DNA of 34,766 nucleotides. Source: DASTPP01 sp035762175. GTDB lineage: Bacteria; Myxococcota_A; Polyangia; Polyangiales; Polyangiaceae. The notes under the pieces were generated by a model. It did no database searches. It had not been told where the DNA came from and saw only the letters and a program-made list of their open reading frames with translations. Positions 8,250 through 16,104 of this stretch are shown one piece after another. The position numbers and the translations under genes were made by a program. The stretch spans positions 1 through 34,766 of the forward strand of contig DASTPP010000343.1 of NCBI GenBank assembly GCA_035762175.1, in the 5' to 3' direction. Each line of letters begins with the position of its first letter. Position 1 is the stretch's first letter.

Positions 8250-9143
8250 TCAGGCGAGCGCCGCCTCGACCGCCTGCGCGAGCCACGCCATGACGGCCCG
8301 CACGCGCTTCGGCACGCTCTTGCCGTGGGCGTGCACGATCGAGACCGGCATCGGCGCGCAGGTGAACTCGGGCAGCACCTCGACGAGCTCGCCGCGCCGC
8401 AGGCGGGGGCCCAGCCCGTAGCGCGGCGCCTGGATGATGCCGAGCCCCGCGAGGCACGCGCCCGTGTAGGCGTCGGTGCCGTTGACGGTCACCAGGCTCG
8501 GCACCGGCCGCGCGTGGTCGCGCCCGCCGGCGCGGTACTCGAACGAGGGCTCGTCGGTCAGGTTGGGCGAGTAGTGCACCACGTAGTGCCGGCCCAGGTC
8601 GTCGGGCGAGCGCGGCAGGCCGTACTTGCGCACGTAGGCCGGGCTCGCGGCGTTGGCCATCGCGAAGGCGCCGAGCCGCCGGGCGACGAGCCCCGAGTCG
8701 GCGAGGGCGCCGACGCGCAGCACGAGGTCGAAGCCCTCGCGCACGACGTCGACGCGCCGGTCGGTGGTGCTGAGCGCCACCTCGAGGTGCGGGTGCAGCG
8801 CCAAGAGCTCGGGCAGCCGCGGGATCACCGCCTCGCGCGCCAGCGCGATCGGCACGTCGAGGCGCACCCGGCCCCGCAGCGCGCTCGTCGCCTGGAACAT
8901 CGCCGCGAGCTCTTCGGCCTCGTCGACCAGCGCGCGCGCCCGCCCGAGGAACTGGTCGCCGTCGGGCGTCAGGCGCACCGCGCGCGTCGTGCGCTGCAGG
9001 AGCCGGCTGCCCAGCGCGGCCTCGAGGGCCTTGACCTGCAGCGACACGCGCGACTTGGGGGCGCCGAGCTGCTCGGCGGCGCGGGTGAAGCTGCCGAGGT
9101 CGGCGACCTTCACGAAGGCGCGGACGTCTGCGAGGTCGAGCAT
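8250..9143 (-). CDS. LysR-family transcriptional regulator
   Basis: A 297-residue protein of standard LysR length. The N-terminal winged helix-turn-helix is clear: MLDLADVRAFVKVADLGSF, TRAAEQLGAPKSRVSLQVKALE, LGSRLLQRTTRAVRLT. A linker helix and a two-lobed effector domain (about 90-297; LRGRVRLDVPIAL, DLVLRVG, NGTDAYTGACLAGLGI) follow. It resembles the CrgA/AaeR/YafC branch, members of which often control a divergently placed oxidoreductase. I chose the ATG at 9143, which begins the domain; an in-frame ATG at 9176 would add 11 residues lying in the operator region. It is divergent from the SDR gene at 9225 and probably regulates it and itself. Confidence 0.93.
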   Translation of the reverse strand: MLDLADVRAFVKVADLGSFTRAAEQLGAPKSRVSLQVKALEAALGSRLLQRTTRAVRLTPDGDQFLGRARALVDEAEELAAMFQATSALRGRVRLDVPIALAREAVIPRLPELLALHPHLEVALSTTDRRVDVVREGFDLVLRVGALADSGLVARRLGAFAMANAASPAYVRKYGLPRSPDDLGRHYVVHYSPNLTDEPSFEYRAGGRDHARPVPSLVTVNGTDAYTGACLAGLGIIQAPRYGLGPRLRRGELVEVLPEFTCAPMPVSIVHAHGKSVPKRVRAVMAWLAQAVEAALA

Positions 9144-9156
9144 GGTATTGTTCTCG

Positions 9157-9182
9157 GTTTCGAAACAGTATGTCAAACTGTT
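9157..9182. promoter_or_regulatory. Overlapping palindromes in the LysR/SDR divergent promoter
   Basis: The 81-bp gap between the two start codons is AT-rich for this genome. It contains the perfect 10-bp palindrome GTTTCGAAAC (9157-9166) and, overlapping it, the inverted repeat AACAGT-N7-ACTGTT (9164-9182). LysR proteins bind interrupted dyads, usually with a T-N11-A core, so this is the expected autoregulatory and activation site. The assignment rests on position and symmetry only. Confidence 0.5.
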
Positions 9183-9224
9183 CGAGGCTTACGCAAGGGC
9201 GCCCGGGGGGCTACGAAGAAGGCC

Positions 9225-10001
9225 ATGTCCAACCCGACCACCGCCCCCGCCCCCATCGCCCTCGTCACCGGCGCCAGCCGCGGCCTCGGCAAGAGCGCCG
9301 CCCTGCACCTCGCCGACCGCGGCGTCGACCTCGTGATCACCTACCGCTCCGGCGCGAAGGAGGCCGCCGAGGTCGTCCGGCAGATCGAGGCGAAGGGCCG
9401 CCAGGCCGTCGCCCTGCCCCTCGACGTCGCCCGGTCGCAGACCTTCGGCGAGTTCGCCGAGGCCCTGCGCGCGGCGCTCGCGCGCGAGTGGCGGCGCGAC
9501 CGCTTCGACTTCCTGGTCAACAACGCCGGCTTCGGCGTCCACGCGCCCTTCGTCGAGACGACCGAAGCGCAGTTCGACGAGCTCATGAACGTCCATTTCA
9601 AGGGCACGTTCTTCCTGACCCAGCGGCTGCTGCCGCTCTTGCGCGACGGCGGCCGCATCGTGAACGTCTCGACCGGCCTCGCCCGCTTCACCTTCCCCGG
9701 CTACTCCGCGTACGCGGCGATGAAGGGCGCCGTCGAGGTGCTCACCCGCTACCTCGCCAAAGAGCTCGGCGGGCGCGGCATCACGGTCAACACGCTCGCC
9801 CCGGGCGCCGCCGAGACCGACTTCAGCGGCGGCGTCGTGCGCGACAACGAGGGGCTCAACCGGGCCCTCGCCGCGCAGACCGCGCTCGGCCGCGTCGGGC
9901 TGCCCGACGACATCGGCGGCGCGGTGGCGATGCTGCTCGCGCCCGAGAGCCGCTGGATCAACGGCCAGCGCGTCGAGGCCTCGGGCGGCATGGTGCTCTG
10001 A
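9225..10001 (+). CDS. Short-chain dehydrogenase/reductase (classical SDR)
   Basis: A 258-residue Rossmann oxidoreductase with all classical SDR motifs: the cofactor loop TGASRGLG (about 17-24), NNAG near 104-107, catalytic Ser in VNVSTG, the YAAMK active site (Tyr/Lys), and the post-active-site VNTLAPGAAETDFSG. TYRSGAKEA after the second strand, with a basic residue, hints at NADPH preference. The C-terminal segment WINGQRVEASGGMVL is the normal FabG-like ending. Substrate unknown; the reaction is NAD(P)-dependent carbonyl/alcohol interconversion. The ATG at 9225 has a GAAGAAGG ribosome site. Divergent pairing with a LysR gene suggests induction by a small molecule. Upstream open frame in the same phase is antisense to the LysR gene. 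Confidence 0.93.
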   Translation: MSNPTTAPAPIALVTGASRGLGKSAALHLADRGVDLVITYRSGAKEAAEVVRQIEAKGRQAVALPLDVARSQTFGEFAEALRAALAREWRRDRFDFLVNNAGFGVHAPFVETTEAQFDELMNVHFKGTFFLTQRLLPLLRDGGRIVNVSTGLARFTFPGYSAYAAMKGAVEVLTRYLAKELGGRGITVNTLAPGAAETDFSGGVVRDNEGLNRALAAQTALGRVGLPDDIGGAVAMLLAPESRWINGQRVEASGGMVL

Positions 10002-10043
10002 CCCAGGCGGCGGGCGCCCCCGCGCGCTCGGCGGGCCCCCGGA

Positions 10044-10073
10044 GCTCGCCCCCGACGCGACGGGCGGGGGAGC
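10044..10073. terminator. Hairpin between convergent SDR and Ntn-hydrolase genes
   Basis: GCTC(G)CCCCCG at 10044-10054 pairs with CGGGGGAGC at 10065-10073, a nine-base-pair stem with one bulge and a short loop. It sits in the 79-bp gap between convergent genes, so it could act as a bidirectional terminator. No T-tract is present. Confidence 0.35.
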
Positions 10074-10080
10074 CCGCGCG

Positions 10081-11442
10081 TCACTTTCCTGGCGAGCGGT
10101 AGCCGATGGACGCGCCCGCGCGGAGCGACTCTTCGTCGGCCGGCAGCGACTCGACCTGCTCGACGCGGCCCTCGAAGAGGGGGCCGAGCTTGACGCCGAG
10201 CCAGGCGTTCGACAGGTGCGGCGCGCGGCTGACCCAGAGCGCGTCGCGGCCGAGGTCGGCGAGCACGCCGTGGGTCGCGATGTAGCCGTCGATGGCGCGC
10301 CGGTCGCCCACGGGGTAGGGCTCGCCGTCGGGGGCGGCGCGGTCGCGCAGCACCGAGAGCCCGCCCCCGACGTCGAGCGGCCCGCTCGCCTCGGCGACCC
10401 GCCGGCGGAGGCGCTCGAAGCGCAAGCGGCTCGAGGTCTCGCGCTCGAGCTTCTGGTTTCGCTCTTCGGCGCGCAGGGCGGGGTCGAGAAAGTGGTTGGT
10501 GACGACGAGCCGGTCGCGCTCGGGGCCGCGCACCACGGCGCGCAGGGGCGTCTTCTCGACGACGAGCGCGCGCGCGGGGTCGCCCACGAGAAAGAGGTCG
10601 GCCACCCGCGTGCGCGCCGCTTGCAGGAGGCGCGCGGCGTGCTCGGCGTCGTCGGCGGCCTCGAGCACCTGGCGGATCAAGATCGAGACGGGCACGCCGC
10701 GCGACGCCTCGTGGTCGCTGCGCGCGGCGTTGACGCTCACCCACACCCGCCGGTCGTTGACGCCGGTGACGACGCCGTTCATGCCCGGCCACGAGACGGT
10801 GGCGAAGCGGTGGCCGCGCTCGGGGGTGAACACGGCGATCGACTTCTCTTCGTCGAAGATGCGCCCGGCCTCGAAGTCGAAGTTGCGGCCGAGCAGCGTG
10901 CCGCCCGAGGCGCTCGCCGGGCCGGTGGCGGCGAAGCCGCTGCAGGCGATGAGCGGCGACTTCTCGATCGTCTGCGCCAGATCGTGCAGCGCGAGGTACG
11001 ACAGGAAGCGCGAGAACTTGCCGCCGCCGTCGCCGAAGGGGTCGGGGTAGGCGTGCACCTGGCCCACGATCTCGCGCTGGATCTCGACGGGGATGTCTTC
11101 GCCCAGGTCGCGGGCGGCGATGCGGCCGAACGCCTCGATCGCCTTGCGCAGCGGCCACGACGGCACGACCTCGCTGAACGTCTCGTGCATCGAGCGGTCG
11201 ATGCGCCCCATCACCTCGCCCGAGAGCCGGTACATGTCGGCGCCGCGCAGCTCGGGCGGGCCCGCGAACCACAGGAACCACACGCCCTCGACGCGCTCGG
11301 CCCGGCCCGGCCCGGGCTGGCTCAGGTCGACCGCGGTCGGCGGCGGGGTGATGGCCGATCGGGACACCGCCACCGCGAGGCCGGTGCTGGTCAGCCCGAG
11401 GGCGATCGCCAGGGTCAGGAGGGTTAGCTTGACGGCGCGCAC
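10081..11442 (-). CDS. C45-type Ntn hydrolase (autoproteolytic acyltransferase/amidase family)
   Basis: A 453-residue protein with an N-terminal hydrophobic segment (LTLLTLAIALGLTSTGLAVAV, residues 7-27) that acts as signal peptide or membrane anchor. The core resembles the peptidase C45/choloylglycine-hydrolase-like Ntn families. IACSGFAATG with Cys167 is followed by TLLGRNFDFE, matching the family's Cys-x-S/G-F and GRNxD signatures. By family precedent, Cys167 becomes the N-terminal nucleophile after cleavage, giving a catalytic chain of roughly 31 kDa that hydrolyses linear amides. FATVSWPGMNGVVTGVND fits the substrate-pocket strand. GTG at 11442 is preceded by AGGAGA at 6-bp spacing. The longer open frame upstream is Arg-rich and not believed. 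The natural substrate (peptide, penicillin-like or acyl amide) cannot be told. Confidence 0.75.
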   Translation of the reverse strand: MRAVKLTLLTLAIALGLTSTGLAVAVSRSAITPPPTAVDLSQPGPGRAERVEGVWFLWFAGPPELRGADMYRLSGEVMGRIDRSMHETFSEVVPSWPLRKAIEAFGRIAARDLGEDIPVEIQREIVGQVHAYPDPFGDGGGKFSRFLSYLALHDLAQTIEKSPLIACSGFAATGPASASGGTLLGRNFDFEAGRIFDEEKSIAVFTPERGHRFATVSWPGMNGVVTGVNDRRVWVSVNAARSDHEASRGVPVSILIRQVLEAADDAEHAARLLQAARTRVADLFLVGDPARALVVEKTPLRAVVRGPERDRLVVTNHFLDPALRAEERNQKLERETSSRLRFERLRRRVAEASGPLDVGGGLSVLRDRAAPDGEPYPVGDRRAIDGYIATHGVLADLGRDALWVSRAPHLSNAWLGVKLGPLFEGRVEQVESLPADEESLRAGASIGYRSPGK

Positions 11443-11596
11443 GCGGCTTCTCCTGCGCCGCCGTCGCCCGGCCCGGCGGGTCGAGCGGCGGGGCGCCTTG
11501 GTGGCCCGCATTCTACCACGGGCTGCCCTGAATCCTCGAAGAGACGCCGCAGGTTCTGCACGAGCCCTGCTCGACGGCCCCCCATACTCGACGGAG

Positions 11597-12505
11597 ATGC
11601 TGACTCGCCCCGCGCTCCCCCTCTCGCCCCGCCGCCTCGCCCTGCTCGTCGGCCCGATCGCCTTGGGGCTGCTCTCCGGCCCCTGCGTCTGGCACGTCCT
11701 GCAAGTCCTCGATCGGGGCATGGCCAGGGCCGAGGCCCAGCACCCCTCGCGCGTCGTCGTCTGCACCGCGCTCGCGACCGCCGCCCTCGTCGCCCTCTGC
11801 GTCCGCGCCCGCGAGCCGCTTCAGGCGGCCGTCGGCACGATCGTCGGCGGCGCGCTCTTCGGCTCGATCAACACCGCGCTCTGTTTCGCCGCCGTCCACG
11901 CCGAAGAGTGGCTCCCGGGCTTCCCGGGCTCGCTGCTCAGCGATGTGAGCGGCCTCGGACAGTGGCCCGACCTGCTCGGCCGCATCCTCTGCGGGCTGCT
12001 GTTCCTTGGCGTCTGGTTCCTCCTCATCGGCGGCCCGGTGGGCGTTGCCTTCGGTGCGGCGCTCGCCCCGCTCGTCAGCCTCTTGGTCTCCGCCGACGAG
12101 GTCGGCTCGCGCGAGGCCTCCGAACGTGCCCTCGCCGTCGCGGGCGCCTGGTGCTTCGCGCTGGCGGCGCTCGGCCACTACGCCGCCTCGGGCACGCCCC
12201 ACGCCTCGCCCGCCTACTTGCTCCTGCCGGCGAGCGTGGCGCTGCTCGGGCTCGGCCTCGGGGGCCTACGGCGGCGGCGCGCCTTTCTCGGGCGGGTCTC
12301 CGCCGGCCTCGAACCGGGCTGGGCGCTCGTCGCGGCCGACGCGGCCAAGGGCCTGCCGCCCTACTTTCACCACCATGCAAACGAACGCGTCACGGCGCTG
12401 CTGGTCCGCACGATGCCTGCCGAGGGGCCTTCGCCCTACCGCAGCGCGCGAGCGACCGAGGCCGTGGCGTATGTCGGGGCCGCCCTGCCGCCCCCCGCAG
12501 GGTGA
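11597..12505 (+). CDS. Integral membrane protein of unknown function
   Basis: A 302-residue protein with about six hydrophobic segments: LALLVGPIALGLLSGPCV, VCTALATAALVALCV, TIVGGALFGSINTALCFAA, ILCGLLFLGVWFLLIGGPVGVAFG, AGAWCFALAALGHYA and YLLLPASVALLGLGLGG. The C-terminal ~75 residues (after RRRRAFLGRV) are soluble, with EPGWALVAADAAKGLPPYFHHHANE and RSARATEAVAYVGA. I have seen similar membrane-plus-small-C-domain proteins in myxobacteria without a known function. The ATG at 11597 directly follows ACGGAG, which is too close for a good ribosome site, so a nearby alternative start is possible. Endonuclease III lies 42 bp downstream on the same strand. Confidence 0.7.
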   Translation: MLTRPALPLSPRRLALLVGPIALGLLSGPCVWHVLQVLDRGMARAEAQHPSRVVVCTALATAALVALCVRAREPLQAAVGTIVGGALFGSINTALCFAAVHAEEWLPGFPGSLLSDVSGLGQWPDLLGRILCGLLFLGVWFLLIGGPVGVAFGAALAPLVSLLVSADEVGSREASERALAVAGAWCFALAALGHYAASGTPHASPAYLLLPASVALLGLGLGGLRRRRAFLGRVSAGLEPGWALVAADAAKGLPPYFHHHANERVTALLVRTMPAEGPSPYRSARATEAVAYVGAALPPPAG

Positions 12506-12547
12506 GCGAGCGCGGCGCGGGCGCGCGGGGGTAGCGGCCGGGCGGCG

Positions 12548-13291
12548 GTGGCGCGCGCCGGCCGCGGAGGTCATAAAACGGGCTTGAACGCCCCCTCGCT
12601 CCTCCACGTGTTCGGCGACCCGGCGCGGGCGCGCGAGAAGACGGCGCTGGCCCACGAGCGGCTCGTCGCCCAGTTCGGCACGCACGCTTTCAAGCCGCGC
12701 GACCCGCTGCGCCAGCTCATCGGCACCATCTTGAGCCAGCGCACCCGCGACGAGCAGACCGCCCGCTCGTCGGCGGCCCTCTGGGCGCGCTGGCCGACCC
12801 CGGAAGAGCTCGCGGGCGCGGAGGCGGCCGAGATCGAGCGCGTCATCGCCGGCGTCACCTTCCCCGAGCTCAAGGCGCCGCGCATCAAGCGCCTGCTGGC
12901 CGACATCCGGGCCGAGCGCGGCGACTTCGACCTGGGCTTTCTCGGCGCGATGCCGACCGAGGCGGCGATGGCGTGGCTCACGCGCCTCGAGGGCGTGGGG
13001 CCGAAGACGGCGTCGCTGGTGATGCTCTTCGTCTTCTGCCACCCCGTGCTGCCCGTCGACACGCACGTGCACCGGGTGAGCCTGCGCCTCGGGCTCATTC
13101 CGCCGCGCGCGAGCGCCGAGCGCGCCCACACCCTCTTGCCCGCGCTCTTGCCGGCCGACGCGGGCGTGCTCTACACCTTTCATCGTAACGCCATCCAGCA
13201 CGGCAAGCGCACCTGCTTCTTCAACGGCCCGGCCTGCCACCGCTGCCCGTTGCGCGACATTTGCGACTACGGCCAGGCGCCGGCCCGGTAG
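12548..13291 (+). CDS. nth: Endonuclease III-like DNA glycosylase/AP lyase
   Basis: A 247-residue base-excision repair enzyme. The helix-hairpin-helix LTRLEGVGPKTASLVMLFVF holds the catalytic lysine (GVGPKTA), PVDTHVHRVSLRLG holds the catalytic aspartate, and the C-terminus carries the [4Fe-4S] loop C-x6-C-x2-C-x5-C (TCFFNGPACHRCPLRDIC). All key residues of bifunctional Nth are present, so glycosylase plus lyase activity on oxidised pyrimidines is expected. IGTILSQRTRDEQT is the damage-pocket helix (normally LSAQATD), somewhat divergent, as in the broader Nth-like group. Start choice is open: GTG at 12548, or TTG at 12584, which has GGAGG at 12566-12570. The protein reads well from the TTG. 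Confidence 0.92.
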   Translation: MARAGRGGHKTGLNAPSLLHVFGDPARAREKTALAHERLVAQFGTHAFKPRDPLRQLIGTILSQRTRDEQTARSSAALWARWPTPEELAGAEAAEIERVIAGVTFPELKAPRIKRLLADIRAERGDFDLGFLGAMPTEAAMAWLTRLEGVGPKTASLVMLFVFCHPVLPVDTHVHRVSLRLGLIPPRASAERAHTLLPALLPADAGVLYTFHRNAIQHGKRTCFFNGPACHRCPLRDICDYGQAPAR

Positions 13292-13368
13292 CCCGGCGGG
13301 GCCCCCCTCCCGCTCGGGTCGCGCCGCCGGCCGGGGGCGCCGCCACGGGCCCGGGCCGCGCGCGCCGG

Positions 13369-14433
13369 TCACCGGGCGAGGGGCGGGGGCGCCGACGCCT
13401 TCAGGCCGTTCATGCCTTCGGGCGCCTCCGCCTCCCAGGCGTCGAGCTCTTGCTTCGACGCCGGCGAGGGCACGACGGCGTCGCCCCGGTTGAGAAATTC
13501 GAGCCGCGTCTTCTGCAGGGCGGGCACGAGCGCCGTGCCGTCGGCCTTCGGGTTGCGTACGCAGGCGGCGCGGGCCTTCGCGTCGAGCGCGACGCCGGGG
13601 GCCGCGCGCGCCCGCTCGACGTTCACGACGAGGTCGCCGCCGCCGTCGCCGTCGAGGTCGGCGGCCTCGACGCGCGTGACGCGCAGGGAGACGAGGCCCT
13701 TCGGCAGCCGGCGCCCCGCGCGCTCGAACGAGTCGCAGTCGAACAGGTCGGAGAACATCCAGGCGAAGGCGCCGACGTGCTTGCCGGGGCGCGCGAAGTC
13801 GAGCGCGAAGAGGTAGGTCATGTCGCCGCGGCCCGCCGCCGCCGCCGAGCCCTTGCAGAGCAGCACGTCGCGGCCGTCGGTGCGGCGGCTGCGGTGGCAC
13901 GAGTAGGCCGGCACGCCCGCCTCGTACCCGACCGACGTCCACCGGCCGCCGACCTCCTCGACGAGCACGACGCTCTCGGAGCCGGCGCCGTCCCTCGCGA
14001 AGCCGTCGCCGTCGTCGTGGCAGACGCCGAACGAGAGCACGGCCTGCTTGGCGCCGGCGCGGGTGAACGCGCCCCGGTACGTCGCGTTGAGCGAGCAGAG
14101 CTTCATCGGGTCACCCTCGTAGGGCGGCAGCGTGCCGTCGGGCCGCTGCTCGGGCCGGTCGAAGGGCGGGTGCGAGCGGCAGCCGACGACGACGTTGCCG
14201 GTCGCCGAGCGCACGTAGGCCGACGCGCAGATCGACGACACGAGCTTCACGTCGTCGGGGTTCGCGCCGGGGGGCGCCGGCGGCAGCGGCACGGCCGGCG
14301 CGCCCGAGGGGGCGGGCTCTACGCTCTCGGGCTCGGGCTCCGAGCCGGGCGGGGTCGCCACGCGCGCGCCCCCCTCCCCAAGGACGCCCTCGCACCCCGC
14401 CAGCAGCCCGATCAAGACGAACGCGACTCGCAT
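13369..14433 (-). CDS. Predicted lipoprotein with FG-GAP/VCBS-like Asp-rich repeats
   Basis: A 354-residue protein with a classical lipobox, MRVAFVLIGLLAGCEG (Cys15), so it is lipid-anchored. A Pro/Glu-rich spacer (about 25-55) precedes a secreted domain with six to eight cysteines. VEAADLDGDGGGDLVVNVE (about 280-298) resembles the D-x-D-G-x-x-D calcium loops of FG-GAP or VCBS repeats, and FGVCHDDGDGFARDG is a second Asp-rich loop. Function unknown. The ATG at 14433 is chosen because it opens the signal peptide; the frame runs open further upstream but encodes Arg-rich sequence. It is convergent with the endonuclease gene (77-bp gap) and divergent from the gene at 14646. Confidence 0.78.
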   Translation of the reverse strand: MRVAFVLIGLLAGCEGVLGEGGARVATPPGSEPEPESVEPAPSGAPAVPLPPAPPGANPDDVKLVSSICASAYVRSATGNVVVGCRSHPPFDRPEQRPDGTLPPYEGDPMKLCSLNATYRGAFTRAGAKQAVLSFGVCHDDGDGFARDGAGSESVVLVEEVGGRWTSVGYEAGVPAYSCHRSRRTDGRDVLLCKGSAAAAGRGDMTYLFALDFARPGKHVGAFAWMFSDLFDCDSFERAGRRLPKGLVSLRVTRVEAADLDGDGGGDLVVNVERARAAPGVALDAKARAACVRNPKADGTALVPALQKTRLEFLNRGDAVVPSPASKQELDAWEAEAPEGMNGLKASAPPPLAR

Positions 14434-14562
14434 GGCGACGGAGCCTAGCGCGGGCGCCCGACGGCGGAGCGAGCGAACGCGCGAATCAGACCGCCGGCCC
14501 CCCGAGGGCGCCTCGTCGACCCGGGCGCCGGCGAGCGAGGGGGGGCGCGCGCGGAGGCCGAA

Positions 14563-14592
14563 TTGGTGCCGGAGCGCCCTGCCCTGTGCATA
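14563..14592 (+). promoter_or_regulatory. Possible sigma-70-type promoter for the gene at 14646
   Basis: TTGGTG (14563-14568) and TGCATA (14587-14592) are separated by 18 bp. This would place transcription start near 14600 and give a leader of about 45 nt. The sequence stands out as AT-richer than its surroundings. Prediction by eye only. Confidence 0.3.
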
Positions 14593-14645
14593 AACTGCTT
14601 GTGCGCGGCGTGCCACAGCGACACACGTGCCAGACGGAGGCAGAC

Positions 14646-15035
14646 ATGACGATCGAAAAGAGCGTGCTGGTAGTCGGGTTGCAGCCAGAGCTCGTCGAGC
14701 TTTCCGGCCTCGAGTTCGGGTCGATGTCCGACCTGAGCGCGGAGGCCGTCAGGTCTGGGCTCGAGGCCGAGCGGCAACGTTTGAACGACCTCGGCTACGA
14801 CGCGCACCTGTGTTTGACCGATCTCGGCGAGACGGCAGAGGCCGTCGTCGCCGAGCGCCTCGCGCAGAAGCGCTTCGCCTGCGTCGTCATCGGCGCGGGG
14901 GTGCGGACGATCCCGAAGTATTTTCTGCTCTTCGAGAAGCTGATCAACGTGGTGCACGAGCGGGCGCCGCAGGCCAAGATATGTTTCAACACGAACCCCA
15001 ACGACACCGCCGCCGCCGTCCAGCGGTGGCTCTGA
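14646..15035 (+). CDS. Small alpha/beta protein of unknown function
   Basis: A 129-residue cytoplasmic protein with alternating strands and helices: KSVLVVGLQPELVEL, then AEAVRSGLEAERQRLNDLGYDAHLCLTD, FACVVIGAGVRTIP and ERAPQAKICFNTNPND. The pattern (Val-rich first strand, central VVIGAGVR strand, late KICFNTNP strand) suggests a Rossmann-like or receiver-like fold. The receiver's aspartates are absent, and no nucleotide loop is evident. KYFLLFEKLINVVHERAP is an amphipathic helix. I do not recognise a named family. ATG at 14646 has an excellent GGAGG (14636-14640) at 5-bp spacing, which rules out the earlier in-frame ATG at 14586. Confidence 0.75.
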   Translation: MTIEKSVLVVGLQPELVELSGLEFGSMSDLSAEAVRSGLEAERQRLNDLGYDAHLCLTDLGETAEAVVAERLAQKRFACVVIGAGVRTIPKYFLLFEKLINVVHERAPQAKICFNTNPNDTAAAVQRWL

Positions 15036-15213
15036 TACCGAGCTGATCAGGGCCGGGCGCCGAGGGCGGCACCAGACCGGTCGAGTCGAGCCGGCGCGCG
15101 CCGGCCCGGCCGCTCGAACGCGAGCGCCGCGACCGCGAGCGACGCCCCCCACGGGCCCCCCCGCCGCGGGCCGCGCGGCGCCTCAGCCGCCCCGCCGCGG
15201 GCCGGGCGGCGCC

Positions 15214-15573
15214 TCAGCGGTGGGGCGGCAGCTCGCCCACCGGCTCGGCCTTCGCGGCGGCGCGCTCGCCCGCGCCCGTCTCTCCGTCGGCCTTCGCGGC
15301 GGCGCGCTCGTCCGCGCCCGTCTCTCTGTCGGCCTTCGCGGCCGCGCGCTCGGGCCGCCGCGCGCCCCCCGCCGGCAGATCGGGCGCGAAGTACGCGCCG
15401 CCGCGCCCCGACTCTTCGTAAGGGCCGCCGCCGAGCGCGCCCGGCGGCAGGACGTCGGCGCCCTCGGGGTGCGGCACGCCGGGAGGGAAGATCCCCTTGG
15501 ATTGGTCGACCTCGTCCGCGCGCCCTCGACCGCCCGTCAGCGGGTCGGGCTGACGCTTGTCACGCTTTGTCAT
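15214..15573 (-). CDS. Short hydrophilic protein with a tandem-repeat C-terminus
   Basis: A 119-residue polar protein of unknown function. The N-terminal half (TKRDKRQPDPLTGGRGRADEVDQ, GIFPPGVPHPEGADVLPPG) is Pro/Gly-rich. The C-terminal part has a 14-residue unit, ERAAAKADRETGAD, repeated about 2.5 times, matching a 42-bp DNA repeat. No signal peptide or membrane segment is present. The ATG at 15573 is preceded by GGAGG at 6-bp spacing, which supports real translation. The protein is probably intrinsically disordered; the AAAKA-type repeats could form charged helices. Confidence 0.55.
   Translation of the reverse strand: MTKRDKRQPDPLTGGRGRADEVDQSKGIFPPGVPHPEGADVLPPGALGGGPYEESGRGGAYFAPDLPAGGARRPERAAAKADRETGADERAAAKADGETGAGERAAAKAEPVGELPPHR
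15247..15352. repeat. 42-bp tandem repeat, about 2.5 copies, inside a coding region
   Basis: Copies begin at 15247, 15289 and 15331 (exact 42-bp period, a few substitutions). The period is a multiple of three, so copy-number change keeps the frame of the small protein on the minus strand. Confidence 0.85.
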
Positions 15574-16104
15574 GGGGAGCCTCCGTGCTTCCTGACGCGA
15601 GGCGCCGCAGCCGCGCGCACCTGCGCGACGAACGGATCATGCATCCGGCGTTCCCCGGCTTATGGCAGACGTTCGACTCGAGCTCCGGGTGAGCGGGCTC
15701 GACCTCGCCCGCGCGGGCCTGCCGGCTTGCTCGCGTTCGGGGCGGTGCTCGCGTACGGCTCGACCTCGCCCGCGCGGGCCTGCCCCTTCGCGAAGGGTGG
15801 CGAGCGCCGCGGCCGGGGTCGCTCCGCGCTCCCCTCATGGCCCAGCTTGCGCGGCACAATTGCGAGCGTCGAGCCGCCCTGCCACGGGCGGCTCGCCCCG
15901 CCGAGCTTGTGCGCCGCGCCCGGCTTCTTCGATGCCGCCGGGCCCCTCGGGCGGGCGAAGGCCCGGCGGGCCGCGCGAACGCCCGTTCGGCACCGGCCTT
16001 TTTGCGGTGGTGGCACCCCCGGCGCGGGTCGAAGAGCGCCCGCGGCGCCGGCGTGCGGGTTCTACCGCCTTGGCGCCGGGTGGGGGCCATGGCAAGTTCG
16101 CCCC
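15574..16104. other. Noncoding stretch with a 28-bp repeat and a signal-peptide-like relic
   Basis: No complete gene is convincing in these 531 bp. Two identical 28-bp copies (15696-15723 and 15757-15784) contain the palindrome GCCCGCGCGGGC. In the plus-strand frame of the next gene, about 15724-15800 encodes GLLAFGAVLAYGSTSPARACPF, which looks like a signal peptide ending in A-R-A-C. The true signal peptide of the gene at 16105 ends the same way (EARACSLP). The sequence after it is low-complexity. This may be the broken 5' end of a former secreted-protein gene. It could also be chance in GC-rich DNA. Confidence 0.4.
15696..15784. repeat. 28-bp direct repeat, two copies
   Basis: Identical 28-bp copies at 15696-15723 and 15757-15784 (61-bp offset) each include the perfect palindrome GCCCGCGCGGGC. 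They lie in an intergenic region. Confidence 0.8.
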
